Below are positions 41,813 to 50,239 of a DNA stretch of 56,100 nucleotides, piece by piece. Origin of the DNA: Acidobacteriaceae bacterium (GTDB lineage Bacteria; Acidobacteriota; Terriglobia; Terriglobales; Acidobacteriaceae). The stretch lies in contig PLHP01000403.1 of NCBI GenBank assembly GCA_003138955.1, positions 1,487 to 57,586 on the forward strand. Reading direction: 5' to 3'. The notes under the pieces are model-generated. The model saw nothing but the letters and a program-made list of their open reading frames with translations. It was not told where the DNA came from and searched no databases. Each line of letters begins with the position of its first letter. Within the stretch, counting starts at the first letter, position 1. The translations under genes were made by a program, and so were the position numbers.

Positions 41813-42660
41813 AGGCTGGAGAGAGCATCCTCGCCGCGGGCGTCGACGTGGGCTCGAGTGCCGTCAAGTTCGCGCTGGTGCAGGATGGTGGAGACGGGGA
41901 CGTGAGCGTGCTCGCTCTGCACAACGAGCGCATCCGCCGCCGCGAACTACGGAAGGTGATTCGCGAAGGCTATGAGGTGTCTCTGGAAGCGGCTGGAGTG
42001 CGCCAGAACGAGATCGCTTACACCGCGAGCACCGGTGAAGGCGAGTTGGTGGATTTCCGCCGTGGTCACTTCTACGGAATGACGACGCACGCGCGAGGAG
42101 CGGTATTCCTGATGCCCGGCACCGGCGCTGTGATCGACATCGGGGCCCTGCACGCCCGTGCCATGCGGGTTGACGAGCGCAGCCGCGTAATGGCGTACCG
42201 CATGACCAGCCAGTGCGCCTCCGGTTCAGGACAGTTTCTCGAGAACGTTGCCCGCTACCTTGGCATCATGCTGGAGGACGTCGGACCTTTGTCTTGCGAA
42301 GCAAAGAATCCGGAATCGGTCAGCAGCATCTGCGCGGTGCTGGCGGAGACCGACGTCATCAACATGGTGAGCCGTGGCATTTCGCGCAGCGATATCCTTA
42401 AGGGAATTCACCTGTCGATGGCAGGGCGTTACACGAAGCTTCTGCGCTCGATCGGTGCGGCCGGGGACGTGGCGATCACCGGCGGACTGGCCGCTGATAT
42501 TGGGCTGTGCAGTGCATTGGAAGAGAAGATCGCCGAAGAAAAGCTTGCCATGCGCGTGCGTACTCACCCAGACTCGATTTACGCTGGAGCGATCGGGGCC
42601 GCACTTTGGGGTGCGTACCGCCATCGTGTACTGGCGCGGCGCACCGAGGTGGTGGCGTGA
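41809..42660 (+). CDS. bcrD: Benzoyl-CoA reductase ATPase, subunit D
   Basis: A 283-residue ASKHA activase partner of BcrA. It has GVDVGSSAVKFALV, IAYTASTGEGELVDF, the cluster ligands in TSQCASGSGQFLENVA and SSICAVLAETDVIN, and AITGGLAADIGL. Length equals Thauera BcrD. It closes the bcrCBAD set. No ferredoxin gene follows, although bcr operons often carry one: the next gene is an SDR that overlaps by GTGA. Confidence 0.95.
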   Translation: MKAGESILAAGVDVGSSAVKFALVQDGGDGDVSVLALHNERIRRRELRKVIREGYEVSLEAAGVRQNEIAYTASTGEGELVDFRRGHFYGMTTHARGAVFLMPGTGAVIDIGALHARAMRVDERSRVMAYRMTSQCASGSGQFLENVARYLGIMLEDVGPLSCEAKNPESVSSICAVLAETDVINMVSRGISRSDILKGIHLSMAGRYTKLLRSIGAAGDVAITGGLAADIGLCSALEEKIAEEKLAMRVRTHPDSIYAGAIGAALWGAYRHRVLARRTEVVA

Positions 42661-43379
42661 AGCGCGCTCTCGAAAACAAGATTGCCGTCGTGACCGGTGG
42701 ATCCGGCGCAATCGGGTCCGCCATCATTGCCTGCTTGGAGCGACAAGGAGCGTGCGCGGTGTCGCTGGATGTGGCGCGTCCGGCGGCGGAGACTGCGCCC
42801 TTCCAGGATTGTGATGTGCAGAAGGACAATTCAGTGGCTTCGGCCATCGCAAAAGTGCAGCATACTTACGGGCGCCTGGATCTGGTCGTACACGCGGCCG
42901 GAGTCTCCCGCGAAGCGGTTGTATGGAAGCTTGCTGTGGAAGACTGGGATTTTGTGCACAGCGTAAACTTGCGCGGGGCCTTCCTTTTGCTGCGCCATGC
43001 AATCCCGGTGATGCGAGCCGGCGAAGGCGGACGGATCGTACTCATCGGGTCCATCAATGGTTCGCGCGGAAAGTTCGGCACCTCAGCTTATTCGGCAAGC
43101 AAGGCTGGTTTGATCGCCCTGGCCAGGACAGTTGCGCGCGAGGTTGCCCGCCTGGGGATTCTTATCAACGTCGTCGAGCCGGGATGGGTGCGCACACCGC
43201 TCACCGACAGCCAGCCACAGGCGGTCCGCGACGCAGCCTTGGCGGAAAATCTGGTGGGAAAATACGTCGAACCTGAGGATGTGGCCGCCGCTGTCACGTT
43301 TCTTTGTGGACCCGGCGCGCAGCAGATCACCGGGCAGATCCTTCGCGTCGATGGGGGACAGTCGCTTGGCAGTGTTTGA
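42657..43379 (+). CDS. Short-chain dehydrogenase/reductase
   Basis: A 240-residue classical SDR. The NAD(P) loop is VTGGSGAIGSAI, then HAAGVSRE (NAAG-like), the catalytic Ser-Tyr-Lys in LIGSINGS and SAYSASKAG, and a C-terminal GQILRVDGG. The GTG at 42657 overlaps bcrD and has GAGGTGG upstream; the track ORF starts inside bcrD. It could act as the 3-hydroxypimelyl-CoA dehydrogenase that follows Oah, which its operon position supports, but other 3-hydroxyacyl-CoA or cyclic-alcohol substrates fit equally. It has an Asp (SLDVAR) after strand two, favouring NAD. Confidence 0.88.
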   Translation: MKRALENKIAVVTGGSGAIGSAIIACLERQGACAVSLDVARPAAETAPFQDCDVQKDNSVASAIAKVQHTYGRLDLVVHAAGVSREAVVWKLAVEDWDFVHSVNLRGAFLLLRHAIPVMRAGEGGRIVLIGSINGSRGKFGTSAYSASKAGLIALARTVAREVARLGILINVVEPGWVRTPLTDSQPQAVRDAALAENLVGKYVEPEDVAAAVTFLCGPGAQQITGQILRVDGGQSLGSV

Positions 43380-43393
43380 GAGAGGAGACTTAT

Positions 43394-43897
43394 ATGACTA
43401 CCAACCCTCTGGAAGAACCGGGAATCTTGGAAACGGACAGTATCCTGGTGCGCCTTATGAACGAGCGCGACCTGGAGGCGGTCGTTACGATTGACGCAGC
43501 AGGCAGCGGCCGGCGGCGTCCCCGCTATTTCGAACTGATGTTGGAACGGGCGGTGAAACAAGCGGTGCTGCAAGTCTCGCTGGTTGCAGAAGTGGATGGG
43601 CGCGTCGTCGGATTCGCCATCGCATCGCTGTACTATGGCGAGTACGGAGTCAGCGAGCCCACTGCCTCGCTGGACGCCATTGGCGTGGCCCCGGCAAACC
43701 GCAGGCAGCAGGTAGGCAAAGCCTTACTGCGGCAGTTGCGGCTGAATCTATCCGCTCTCCGGGTGACGACGCTGCGCACCGAAGTATCGTGGGATGATTT
43801 TGATCTTCTCGCTTTCTTCAAGAAAGAAGGATTTTCCCCGGTGCTCCGTCTCTGCCTGGATTGTGCGCTCGACCCCACACGCTCGAGTGACGAGTGA
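43394..43897 (+). CDS. GNAT-family N-acetyltransferase
   Basis: A 167-residue single-domain GNAT. The acetyl-CoA loop is GVAPANRRQQVGKALLRQL (Q/RxxGxG/A type), preceded by ASLDAIG and followed by FFKKEGFSPV. It lies 14 bases after the SDR with GAGGAG upstream. In Rhodopseudomonas, single-domain GNATs of the Pat/KatB type acetylate and switch off benzoate-CoA ligase, so a similar control of the ligases in this window is plausible. A small-molecule or ribosomal substrate is the alternative. Sequence does not decide. Confidence 0.82.
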   Translation: MTTNPLEEPGILETDSILVRLMNERDLEAVVTIDAAGSGRRRPRYFELMLERAVKQAVLQVSLVAEVDGRVVGFAIASLYYGEYGVSEPTASLDAIGVAPANRRQQVGKALLRQLRLNLSALRVTTLRTEVSWDDFDLLAFFKKEGFSPVLRLCLDCALDPTRSSDE

Positions 43898-43918
43898 CGC
43901 GTATGTAAGGAGGATCGT

Positions 43919-44665
43919 ATGTCAGAAGCGACTGATGGCTCTGTACGTTGTCCCCGCTGCGGTCACCTGGGCGGCGCGGCGGACAAGTTCTGCGCCGAGT
44001 GCGGGCGTTTTCTCCGCGACGCTTCGATTGACCAGCGGCTTCTTTTGGCCATGGTGCACGAACGAGAGGGACGGGGGCGCGAGGCACAGCAGGAGCTCCA
44101 GCACTTGCTCGACGCCGAACCCGATCACGTCCTGGGCAACCACCAGCTCGGAAACCTTCTGTTCCACGAAGGTCTGCTGGACCTGGCTATCGAACACTAT
44201 CGCCGAGCGGTGACGGCTTCGACGAACTTTGTGTTAGCCTATTACGACCTCGGGGTCGCCTACTACCACCGCGGCAACATGCCGGAGGCGGCTGCCGCCT
44301 TCCGCCGCTGTCTCGACATCAATCCCAACTACAACGCCGCTCACTACCGGCTGGCGCTGGCGCTGTTTCACCAGGGACAGCTCACAAAGGCCCACGAGCA
44401 CTTTGAGCTTTCGGCGACCCTCACTCCCGAATACGTGATGGCCCACTATCACCTGGGCGTGATTCACGAGCGCGAAGGCGCGACCGAGATCGCTCGCCGG
44501 GAATTCGAACGGAGCCTGGAAGAGGGAGTTCACGAACTCAGCAGTCTGTTCCACCTTGCGCTGATCCGTCGTGCGCAGGGTGACAATGCCGGAGCAGAAG
44601 AGCTTTTGAGGCGAGCGGGGGAGTTTGGCAAGTTGCGCCCGACGGCATCGGAAGCCCGCACGTAA
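43919..44665 (+). CDS. Zinc-ribbon/TPR-repeat protein
   Basis: A 248-residue protein with an N-terminal zinc ribbon (CPRCGHLGGAADKFCAECG) and about five tetratricopeptide repeats from residue 40 (LGNLLFHEGLLDLAIEHYRRAV, LGVAYYHRGNMPEAAAAFRRCL, LALALFHQGQLTKAHEHFEL). No signal peptide. Ribosome site GGAGG precedes the ATG at 43919. It is probably a cytoplasmic assembly or scaffold protein; in this operon it could act on the large iron-sulfur enzymes, an inference from position only. Confidence 0.85.
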   Translation: MSEATDGSVRCPRCGHLGGAADKFCAECGRFLRDASIDQRLLLAMVHEREGRGREAQQELQHLLDAEPDHVLGNHQLGNLLFHEGLLDLAIEHYRRAVTASTNFVLAYYDLGVAYYHRGNMPEAAAAFRRCLDINPNYNAAHYRLALALFHQGQLTKAHEHFELSATLTPEYVMAHYHLGVIHEREGATEIARREFERSLEEGVHELSSLFHLALIRRAQGDNAGAEELLRRAGEFGKLRPTASEART

Positions 44666-44680
44666 ACGGGAGAATGCGGC

Positions 44681-45928
44681 ATGGAAACCTCGGTGAAAAA
44701 CGGCCTCATCTTCGACTGGGCGCGCGCGGGCCCGCGGACTACTTCCTGGCCAGCGCACGTCATGCTCGACGATGAGACGCTGCGCGACGGTCTGCAGAGC
44801 CCCTCCGTTACCGATCCGCCAGCGGCGGCGAAAGTCGAGATTCTCCATTTCATGGAGAATCTCGGAATTGAAACCCTGGATGTCGGGCTGCCCGGAGCGG
44901 GCGCACGCCAGCGCGAAGCTGTACTCGCACTCTGCCGCGAGATCTCCAGCCAGCGAATGCGCATTCGCCCCAACTGCGCCGCCCGCACCATGGTGGTGGA
45001 CATTCGTCCCATCGCGGAGGCCTCGCAACTAACGGGCGTGCCGATTGAGGCTGCTTTGTTTATCGGCAGCAGTCCCATCCGGCAGTACGCGGAGGAATGG
45101 ACCCTCGATCAAATCCTGCGCCACACTCGGGAAGCGATCCGCTTTGCCGTAAAGGAAGGCCTAGACGTGATGTACGTGACAGAGGACACCGTACGATCTT
45201 CGCCAGCGCACCTGCGTATCTTGTTTGCCGAAGCGATCGAGGCTGGGGCCAAGCGGCTGTGTCTCTGCGACACTTGTGGCGCTGCGACTCCGGAGGCGGT
45301 CTGGAACCTGGTGTCCTGGGTTAAGGAGTTCCTGGCGGAGACTGGGGCCGACCTCGGCATCGACTGGCACGGTCACCGCGATCGTGGCCTCGATTTGGCG
45401 AACACGCTGGCCGCCATTGAGGCGGGGGCATCGCGCGTGCACGGCACCGCACTCGGAATCGGCGAGCGCGTGGGAAACACGCCGATGGAACAGTTGCTGA
45501 TTAATCTCAACCTGCTCGGCATGAGGCACGACGACCTCAGTTCTCTGCAGAGGTATGTGGACTCGGTTTCGGCCGCGGCCTCCGTTCCAGTTCCAGTGAA
45601 TGCCCCGGTAATCGGACGCGATGCCTTCCGCACCGCCACCGGCGTCCACGCGGCGGCCATCATCAAGGCCCAGAAGAAGGGCGATCGCTGGCTGACCGAC
45701 TTCGTTTATTCAGGAGTCCCGGCAAGCCTGATCGGACGAAAGCAGGAAATCGAGATCGGGCCCATGTCGGGCAGTTCGAACGTTATCTTCTATCTATCGC
45801 AGCGGGGAATCGTGGCGAGCCCTGAACTCATACAGGCCGTCCTGCTGGCTGCCAAAGAATCCAACCGCATTCTGCAGGAACCGGAAATCCGTGCCATAGT
45901 GCGGCGCTTGGAAAGTGTGACTTCGTAG
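44681..45928 (+). CDS. DRE-TIM acyltransferase (isopropylmalate/homocitrate synthase family)
   Basis: A 415-residue HMGL-like TIM barrel. The metal and catalytic residues show in MLDDETLRDGLQSP (DRE-like), GLPGAG, CDTCGAATPEAV, the HxH motif in DWHGHRDRGLDLANTLAAIEAGA, and GIGERVGNTPMEQLL. A C-terminal FRTATGVHAAAI...GPMSGSSNVIFYL is LeuA/NifV-like, but there is no allosteric LeuA domain. It condenses acetyl-CoA or another acyl-CoA with a 2-oxoacid, or cleaves such a product. It is 15 bases after the TPR gene, in the bcr operon direction. Its role in aromatic metabolism is unclear. Confidence 0.85.
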   Translation: METSVKNGLIFDWARAGPRTTSWPAHVMLDDETLRDGLQSPSVTDPPAAAKVEILHFMENLGIETLDVGLPGAGARQREAVLALCREISSQRMRIRPNCAARTMVVDIRPIAEASQLTGVPIEAALFIGSSPIRQYAEEWTLDQILRHTREAIRFAVKEGLDVMYVTEDTVRSSPAHLRILFAEAIEAGAKRLCLCDTCGAATPEAVWNLVSWVKEFLAETGADLGIDWHGHRDRGLDLANTLAAIEAGASRVHGTALGIGERVGNTPMEQLLINLNLLGMRHDDLSSLQRYVDSVSAAASVPVPVNAPVIGRDAFRTATGVHAAAIIKAQKKGDRWLTDFVYSGVPASLIGRKQEIEIGPMSGSSNVIFYLSQRGIVASPELIQAVLLAAKESNRILQEPEIRAIVRRLESVTS

Positions 45929-46052
45929 CTTTTGGGATGCAACGTTAGCAGGGCTGACAATCCGTTCTGGACTCGTGCCGCGAGTTCTTGTTTTGGCTAG
46001 AAAGCTCGTGAATAATCCAGGCTAGGCGGTAGCAGCTGGAAGCCGAATCACG

Positions 46053-46544
46053 GTGAAGAAAGAACTCATAGAACTGCGCGTTAACGGCCTTACCCACGAG
46101 CTCGCCATCGAGCCGAGCGCGCTGCTGCTCGACGTGTTGCGCCGCGATCTCGACCTCACCGGCTCGAAGCGCGGCTGCGACGACTCCTCCTGCGGCGCCT
46201 GCACGGTGCTCGTGGACGGCACGCCGATGCTCGCCTGCACGCTGCTCGCGTTCAGTTGCGAGGGGCAGGAGATCACTACCGTCGAAGGCATCAGTGAGCA
46301 CGGTAGCCTGGCCGCCATCCAGAAGGCGTACGGAGATTGGGGCGGCGCGCAATGTGGATACTGCACACCGGGTTTCATGATCACGGTGAAGCATCTGCTC
46401 ACGGTGAATCCGGATCCGACCGAGGAAGAGATTCGCAGTGCGTTGAGCGGCAATCTCTGCCGCTGCACCGGCTACACGCAGATGTACGCGGCGATCAAGG
46501 CAGCGATTGAGGCGGAGAAAAAAGGAATGGCAACGCTGAAATGA
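46053..46544 (+). CDS. hcrC: 4-Hydroxybenzoyl-CoA reductase, gamma subunit ([2Fe-2S])
   Basis: A 163-residue xanthine-oxidase-family small subunit. The plant-type [2Fe-2S] site is GCDDSSCGACTVLVDG with a later Cys in MLACTL, and the second cluster in CGYCTPGFM and CRCTGYTQM. The start codon is GTG at 46053 and the ribosome site is weak. It carries electrons to the molybdenum subunit HcrA, which removes the para-hydroxyl as water from 4-hydroxybenzoyl-CoA, yielding benzoyl-CoA. It follows a 124-base gap after the DRE-TIM gene and may start a new unit. Confidence 0.92.
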   Translation: MKKELIELRVNGLTHELAIEPSALLLDVLRRDLDLTGSKRGCDDSSCGACTVLVDGTPMLACTLLAFSCEGQEITTVEGISEHGSLAAIQKAYGDWGGAQCGYCTPGFMITVKHLLTVNPDPTEEEIRSALSGNLCRCTGYTQMYAAIKAAIEAEKKGMATLK

Positions 46545-46563
46545 CAGTCCCTCACACAAACCA

Positions 46564-49146
46564 ATGACCAACGACTACTCCATCATCGGCAAATCCATCG
46601 CCATGATTGACGCCGCCGGAAAGACGACCGGCAGCGGCAAGTACACCGATGATCTTTCCCTCCCCGGCATGCTCTATGGAAAGATTCTGCATTCACCGCA
46701 CCCGCATGCTCGCATCAAGAGCATTGACACCAGCCGGGCCGAGCGGCTCGACGGTGTAGTCGCGGTGATCACCGGCAAGGACGCTCCCAACCCATTCGGC
46801 ATCCTCCCCGTCGGCCACGACGAGCACGCGCTGGCGCTCGAGAAGGTTCGCTACGTTGGCGACAACGTGGCCTGCGTGGCTGCGGTCTCCGAAGCCATTG
46901 CCGAGAAGGCGCTCGAAATGATTGCTGTGGATTATGAGCTTCTGCCCGCCTACTTCGACCCTGAAGAGTCGATGAAGACCGAGACCAATCTCATCCACGA
47001 CAACAAGCCGAACAACCTGGAGAAAGACTACCACCACGTCTTTGGCGATCCGGAGAAGGCCTTTGCTGAAGCCGACTACATCGCCGAAGGCCGCTTCCTC
47101 GCCAATGAAGTCTCCCATGCGGCCATGGAGCCGCACTGCACGCTGGCTTCATTCGAACTCGATCCGCACACCGGCACACTCGGTCGCCTGACGGTCTGGT
47201 CCTCCACTCAGGTTCCCTATTACCTGCAACACAAGCTGGCGCTGGTGCTCGAGATGCCGATGTCGCAGATCCGCGTGATCAAGCCCCTGGTGGGCGGCGG
47301 CTTCGGCGGAAAAAGTGAAGTGATCCCAATCGAAATCATTGCCGGCATCGCCGCTCGCGCGGCGCAGAAGCCGGTGAAGATCACCTATACCCGAGAAGAA
47401 GTTTTTTGGGCGCACCGCGGACGCCCGCGCACCATCGTGGACCTCAAGACCGCGGTGAAAAACGACGGCATCATCACGGCCGTGAAGGCGCGCGTCGTGC
47501 AGGATGGTGGCGCCTACTGCTCCTACGGCGTGGTCACCATTCTTTATTCCGGCGCGCTGCTGGGCGCGCTCTACGATATTCCCAACATCCAGTACGACGG
47601 CTATCGCGTGCTCACCAATAAGCCGGCCTGTGGCGCCATGCGCGGACACGGCACGGTCAACGTCCGCTTCGCTTTCGAATCACAGCTCGACGAAATTGCG
47701 GCCAAGCTCAAGATGGACCCGGCTGAGATCCGGCGCCGCAATTTGCTCAAACCTCCCTGCATTACGATCAACGGTCTGCGCGTACAAAGCTACGGCCTCC
47801 CGGAATGCATTGACCAGATCGTGACGCGCTCGCGCTGGAACGAGCGCAAGGGGAAGCTGCCGCGAGGTCGCGGTCTCGGCATTGCATGCAGCCATTACGT
47901 GAGCGGAGCGGCGAACTCGATCATCCGCTCTGACATGCCGCACTCGACCGTCAACATCAAGATTGACCGCGACGGCGGTGTCGTCATCTACACGGGCGCG
48001 TCCGATATCGGCCAGGGTTCCGACACAATGGTCGCGCAAGTGGCCGCCGAAACGCTGGGCTGCACGCTCTCACGCGTGAAGGTGGTCGCCGCCGACACCG
48101 ATCTTACGCCGATTGACATCGGCTCCTACTCCAGCCGTGTCACCTTCATGAATGGCAATGCAACCTTGCGCGCTGCCCAGGAGGTCAAGAAGCAGATCGC
48201 CGCCGCCGCAGCAAAGAAGATGAACTGTGTTCCCGAGGAGATTCTCTTCCGCAACGACCGGCTCACGTGTGGTGACGGGTCTTTGACCCGCCCAAGCTTG
48301 ACACGTCCAGGCGGAGCGGAGATCCGCAGCGAATCGGCCACCGTCTCCGGCCGCGTCGAGGGCCAGATCCTCCGCGGCTCACTCCAGCAAAAACGCAAGG
48401 AGGAAGGCCCGAAAGATTCGATGACGTTCGAGGAAGCGGTGGTCGCCGCCATCGACTTTCACGGCGCGCTCAGCGGCACCGGCTCGTATGCGCCTCCGCC
48501 GGAGGCCCGCGGCGGCAAGCACAAAGGCGCCGGCGTTGGACCCTCCCCGGCCTACTCCTACTCGGCCCAAGTCGCGGAGGTCAGCGTAGACGAAGACACC
48601 GGCCAAGTCACCGTCCACAAGGTCTGGGCGGCGCACGATTGCGGGCGAGCCCTCAACCCGGTCTCGGTCGAAGGCCAGGTGATCGGCTCGGTGTGGATGG
48701 GGATGGGCCAGGCACTTACCGAAGAGATGATCTGGAAAGACGGGCTGCTCATGAACCCCGGGCTGCTCGAATACCGCAGCCCGTCATCAGTCGAGTCGCC
48801 GGAAGTTGAAGCGATCATCGTCGAAAGCATCGATCCCGAAGGTCCGTTCGGTGCGAAGGAGGCCAGCGAAGGCTCGCTCGCGGCCACCATCCCCGCGATT
48901 GCAAATGCGATCTACGATGCGGTTGGTATCCGTCTGCGCGAGTCGCCATTCACTCCAGAGCGCGTGCTGGCCGCGCTGCGCGCGAAGAGAAGCGCCAAGC
49001 CGCTGAACTTGACAGAAGGCGTGGACCCTACTGCCCCGACAAAATTTCGTGAACACGGTGGAGAGTTGTGTTTCAAGGGCAAAGGCCCAAAGCGGCATGA
49101 ATTCGATCCCGCGCGTCAACCGGCGCACCCGGGAGGTGCTGATTGA
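46564..49146 (+). CDS. hcrA: 4-Hydroxybenzoyl-CoA reductase, alpha subunit (molybdopterin)
   Basis: An 860-residue molybdenum subunit. Molybdopterin and active-site segments are VGGGFGGKSEVIPIE, GAMRGHGTVNVRF, ASDIGQGSDTMVAQ, and the late EGPFGAKEASEGSLAA with the conserved Glu. Known HcrA is near 770 residues. The excess here comes from a polar stretch of about 45 residues after the RNDRLTCGDG segment and a C-terminal tail of about 45 residues (GGELCFKGKGPKRHEF). It is 19 bases after hcrC and couples to hcrB through a TTGA overlap. The presence of the HcrB cluster loop confirms the enzyme as HBCR and not CO or xanthine dehydrogenase. Confidence 0.93.
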   Translation: MTNDYSIIGKSIAMIDAAGKTTGSGKYTDDLSLPGMLYGKILHSPHPHARIKSIDTSRAERLDGVVAVITGKDAPNPFGILPVGHDEHALALEKVRYVGDNVACVAAVSEAIAEKALEMIAVDYELLPAYFDPEESMKTETNLIHDNKPNNLEKDYHHVFGDPEKAFAEADYIAEGRFLANEVSHAAMEPHCTLASFELDPHTGTLGRLTVWSSTQVPYYLQHKLALVLEMPMSQIRVIKPLVGGGFGGKSEVIPIEIIAGIAARAAQKPVKITYTREEVFWAHRGRPRTIVDLKTAVKNDGIITAVKARVVQDGGAYCSYGVVTILYSGALLGALYDIPNIQYDGYRVLTNKPACGAMRGHGTVNVRFAFESQLDEIAAKLKMDPAEIRRRNLLKPPCITINGLRVQSYGLPECIDQIVTRSRWNERKGKLPRGRGLGIACSHYVSGAANSIIRSDMPHSTVNIKIDRDGGVVIYTGASDIGQGSDTMVAQVAAETLGCTLSRVKVVAADTDLTPIDIGSYSSRVTFMNGNATLRAAQEVKKQIAAAAAKKMNCVPEEILFRNDRLTCGDGSLTRPSLTRPGGAEIRSESATVSGRVEGQILRGSLQQKRKEEGPKDSMTFEEAVVAAIDFHGALSGTGSYAPPPEARGGKHKGAGVGPSPAYSYSAQVAEVSVDEDTGQVTVHKVWAAHDCGRALNPVSVEGQVIGSVWMGMGQALTEEMIWKDGLLMNPGLLEYRSPSSVESPEVEAIIVESIDPEGPFGAKEASEGSLAATIPAIANAIYDAVGIRLRESPFTPERVLAALRAKRSAKPLNLTEGVDPTAPTKFREHGGELCFKGKGPKRHEFDPARQPAHPGGAD

Positions 49147-50144
49147 GCCTCCCCGGGTTCAAACTTCTGCGTCCGCGCACCACCGCGGAAGCGATCGCAC
49201 TTCTGGCCCAGCATGCCGGTAACATCCGCATCCTGGCCGGCGGTACCGACCTGCTACCCTCGATGCAACAAAAGCTGTTCGCGCCGCAATACCTGCTCGA
49301 CCTCCGGCGCATCGCGGAACTGAAAGGCATTCGCCGGCAACGCGACGGCGCGGTTGATATCGGCGCCGTCGAGATCGGCGCCCTGACGGCACTCACCGAC
49401 ATCGAGCACTCCGATCTATTGCGTCGGCATTTTTCCGTGCTTCCCGACGCCGCAAAGACAATAGCTTCCCCGGTGTTGCGTAACATGGGCACAATCGGAG
49501 GGAACATCTGTCTCGACACGCGCTGCCTCTGGTACAACCAGTCGTTGCAGTGGCGAAAATCCTGCGGCTTCTGCATTAAGAAAGATGGCGATCTCTGCCA
49601 CGTCGCGCCCGGCGGCACGAAGTGCTGGGCGGCTTTTTCGGGCGACACTCCAGCGGCGCTGCTCTGCCTCGACGCGGAAATCGAGATTGCCAGTGCCGCC
49701 GGGATTCGCCGCGTCAAACTCGCTGAGTTCTACACAGGGCTCGGCGACAACTACCGGAAGCTGGCGGCCGACGAACTGCTGACTCGCGTGTTCCTGCCTG
49801 CATCCTCGGCCGGCCATCGCGGCGTCTACCGCAAGCTGCGCGTCCGCGGCTCGATTGACTACCCACTCGCCGGAGTCGCTGTGGTTCTGAAGCAGTCCAA
49901 CGGACACATCGAAGACGTGCGCGTTGCACTGACCGCCGTGAATCCTGCGCCCGTGCTGGTGAAAGGTGCCACCGAACTCCTGGCAGGGAGGCGCATGACG
50001 GAAGAGTGGGCTGAAGCCGCCGGTGTGCTCGCGGCCCAGACTGCGAAACCGTTGACCACCTCGGCCCTGACCCCCGAGTATCGTCGCGAGATGATCCGTG
50101 TGTTCACGAAACACGCCGTTTTTTCCCTCGCTACTGAAACCTGA
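49143..50144 (+). CDS. hcrB: 4-Hydroxybenzoyl-CoA reductase, beta subunit (FAD, extra [4Fe-4S])
   Basis: A 333-residue FAD-binding subunit. It has ILAGGTDLLPSMQQKL and NMGTIGGNICLDTRC for FAD binding. The loop CLWYNQSLQWRKSCGFC continuing to GDLCHVAPGGTKCWAAFSG is the 40-residue insertion that in HBCR carries an additional [4Fe-4S] cluster and reverses electron flow. This feature is diagnostic. The start is TTG at 49143 (GGGAGG upstream, overlapping hcrA). Order C-A-B differs from the Thauera hcrABC order. Confidence 0.95.
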   Translation: MSLPGFKLLRPRTTAEAIALLAQHAGNIRILAGGTDLLPSMQQKLFAPQYLLDLRRIAELKGIRRQRDGAVDIGAVEIGALTALTDIEHSDLLRRHFSVLPDAAKTIASPVLRNMGTIGGNICLDTRCLWYNQSLQWRKSCGFCIKKDGDLCHVAPGGTKCWAAFSGDTPAALLCLDAEIEIASAAGIRRVKLAEFYTGLGDNYRKLAADELLTRVFLPASSAGHRGVYRKLRVRGSIDYPLAGVAVVLKQSNGHIEDVRVALTAVNPAPVLVKGATELLAGRRMTEEWAEAAGVLAAQTAKPLTTSALTPEYRREMIRVFTKHAVFSLATET

Positions 50145-50239
50145 TTGCTGGCCACTCCTTTTTCTCGCCCAAGCAACAGCTATTCGAGTTCCGTGCCGAT
50201 TGAGAAAAGCCGCCAGGCGAGCCGCCTCGGCCCAAACGC

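Noticed and set aside
43919-44665. Rubredoxin or ferredoxin for the reductase (CPRCG motif)
   Set aside because: The two CxxC knuckles are spaced as a zinc ribbon and the rest is TPR, so an electron-carrier role is not supported.
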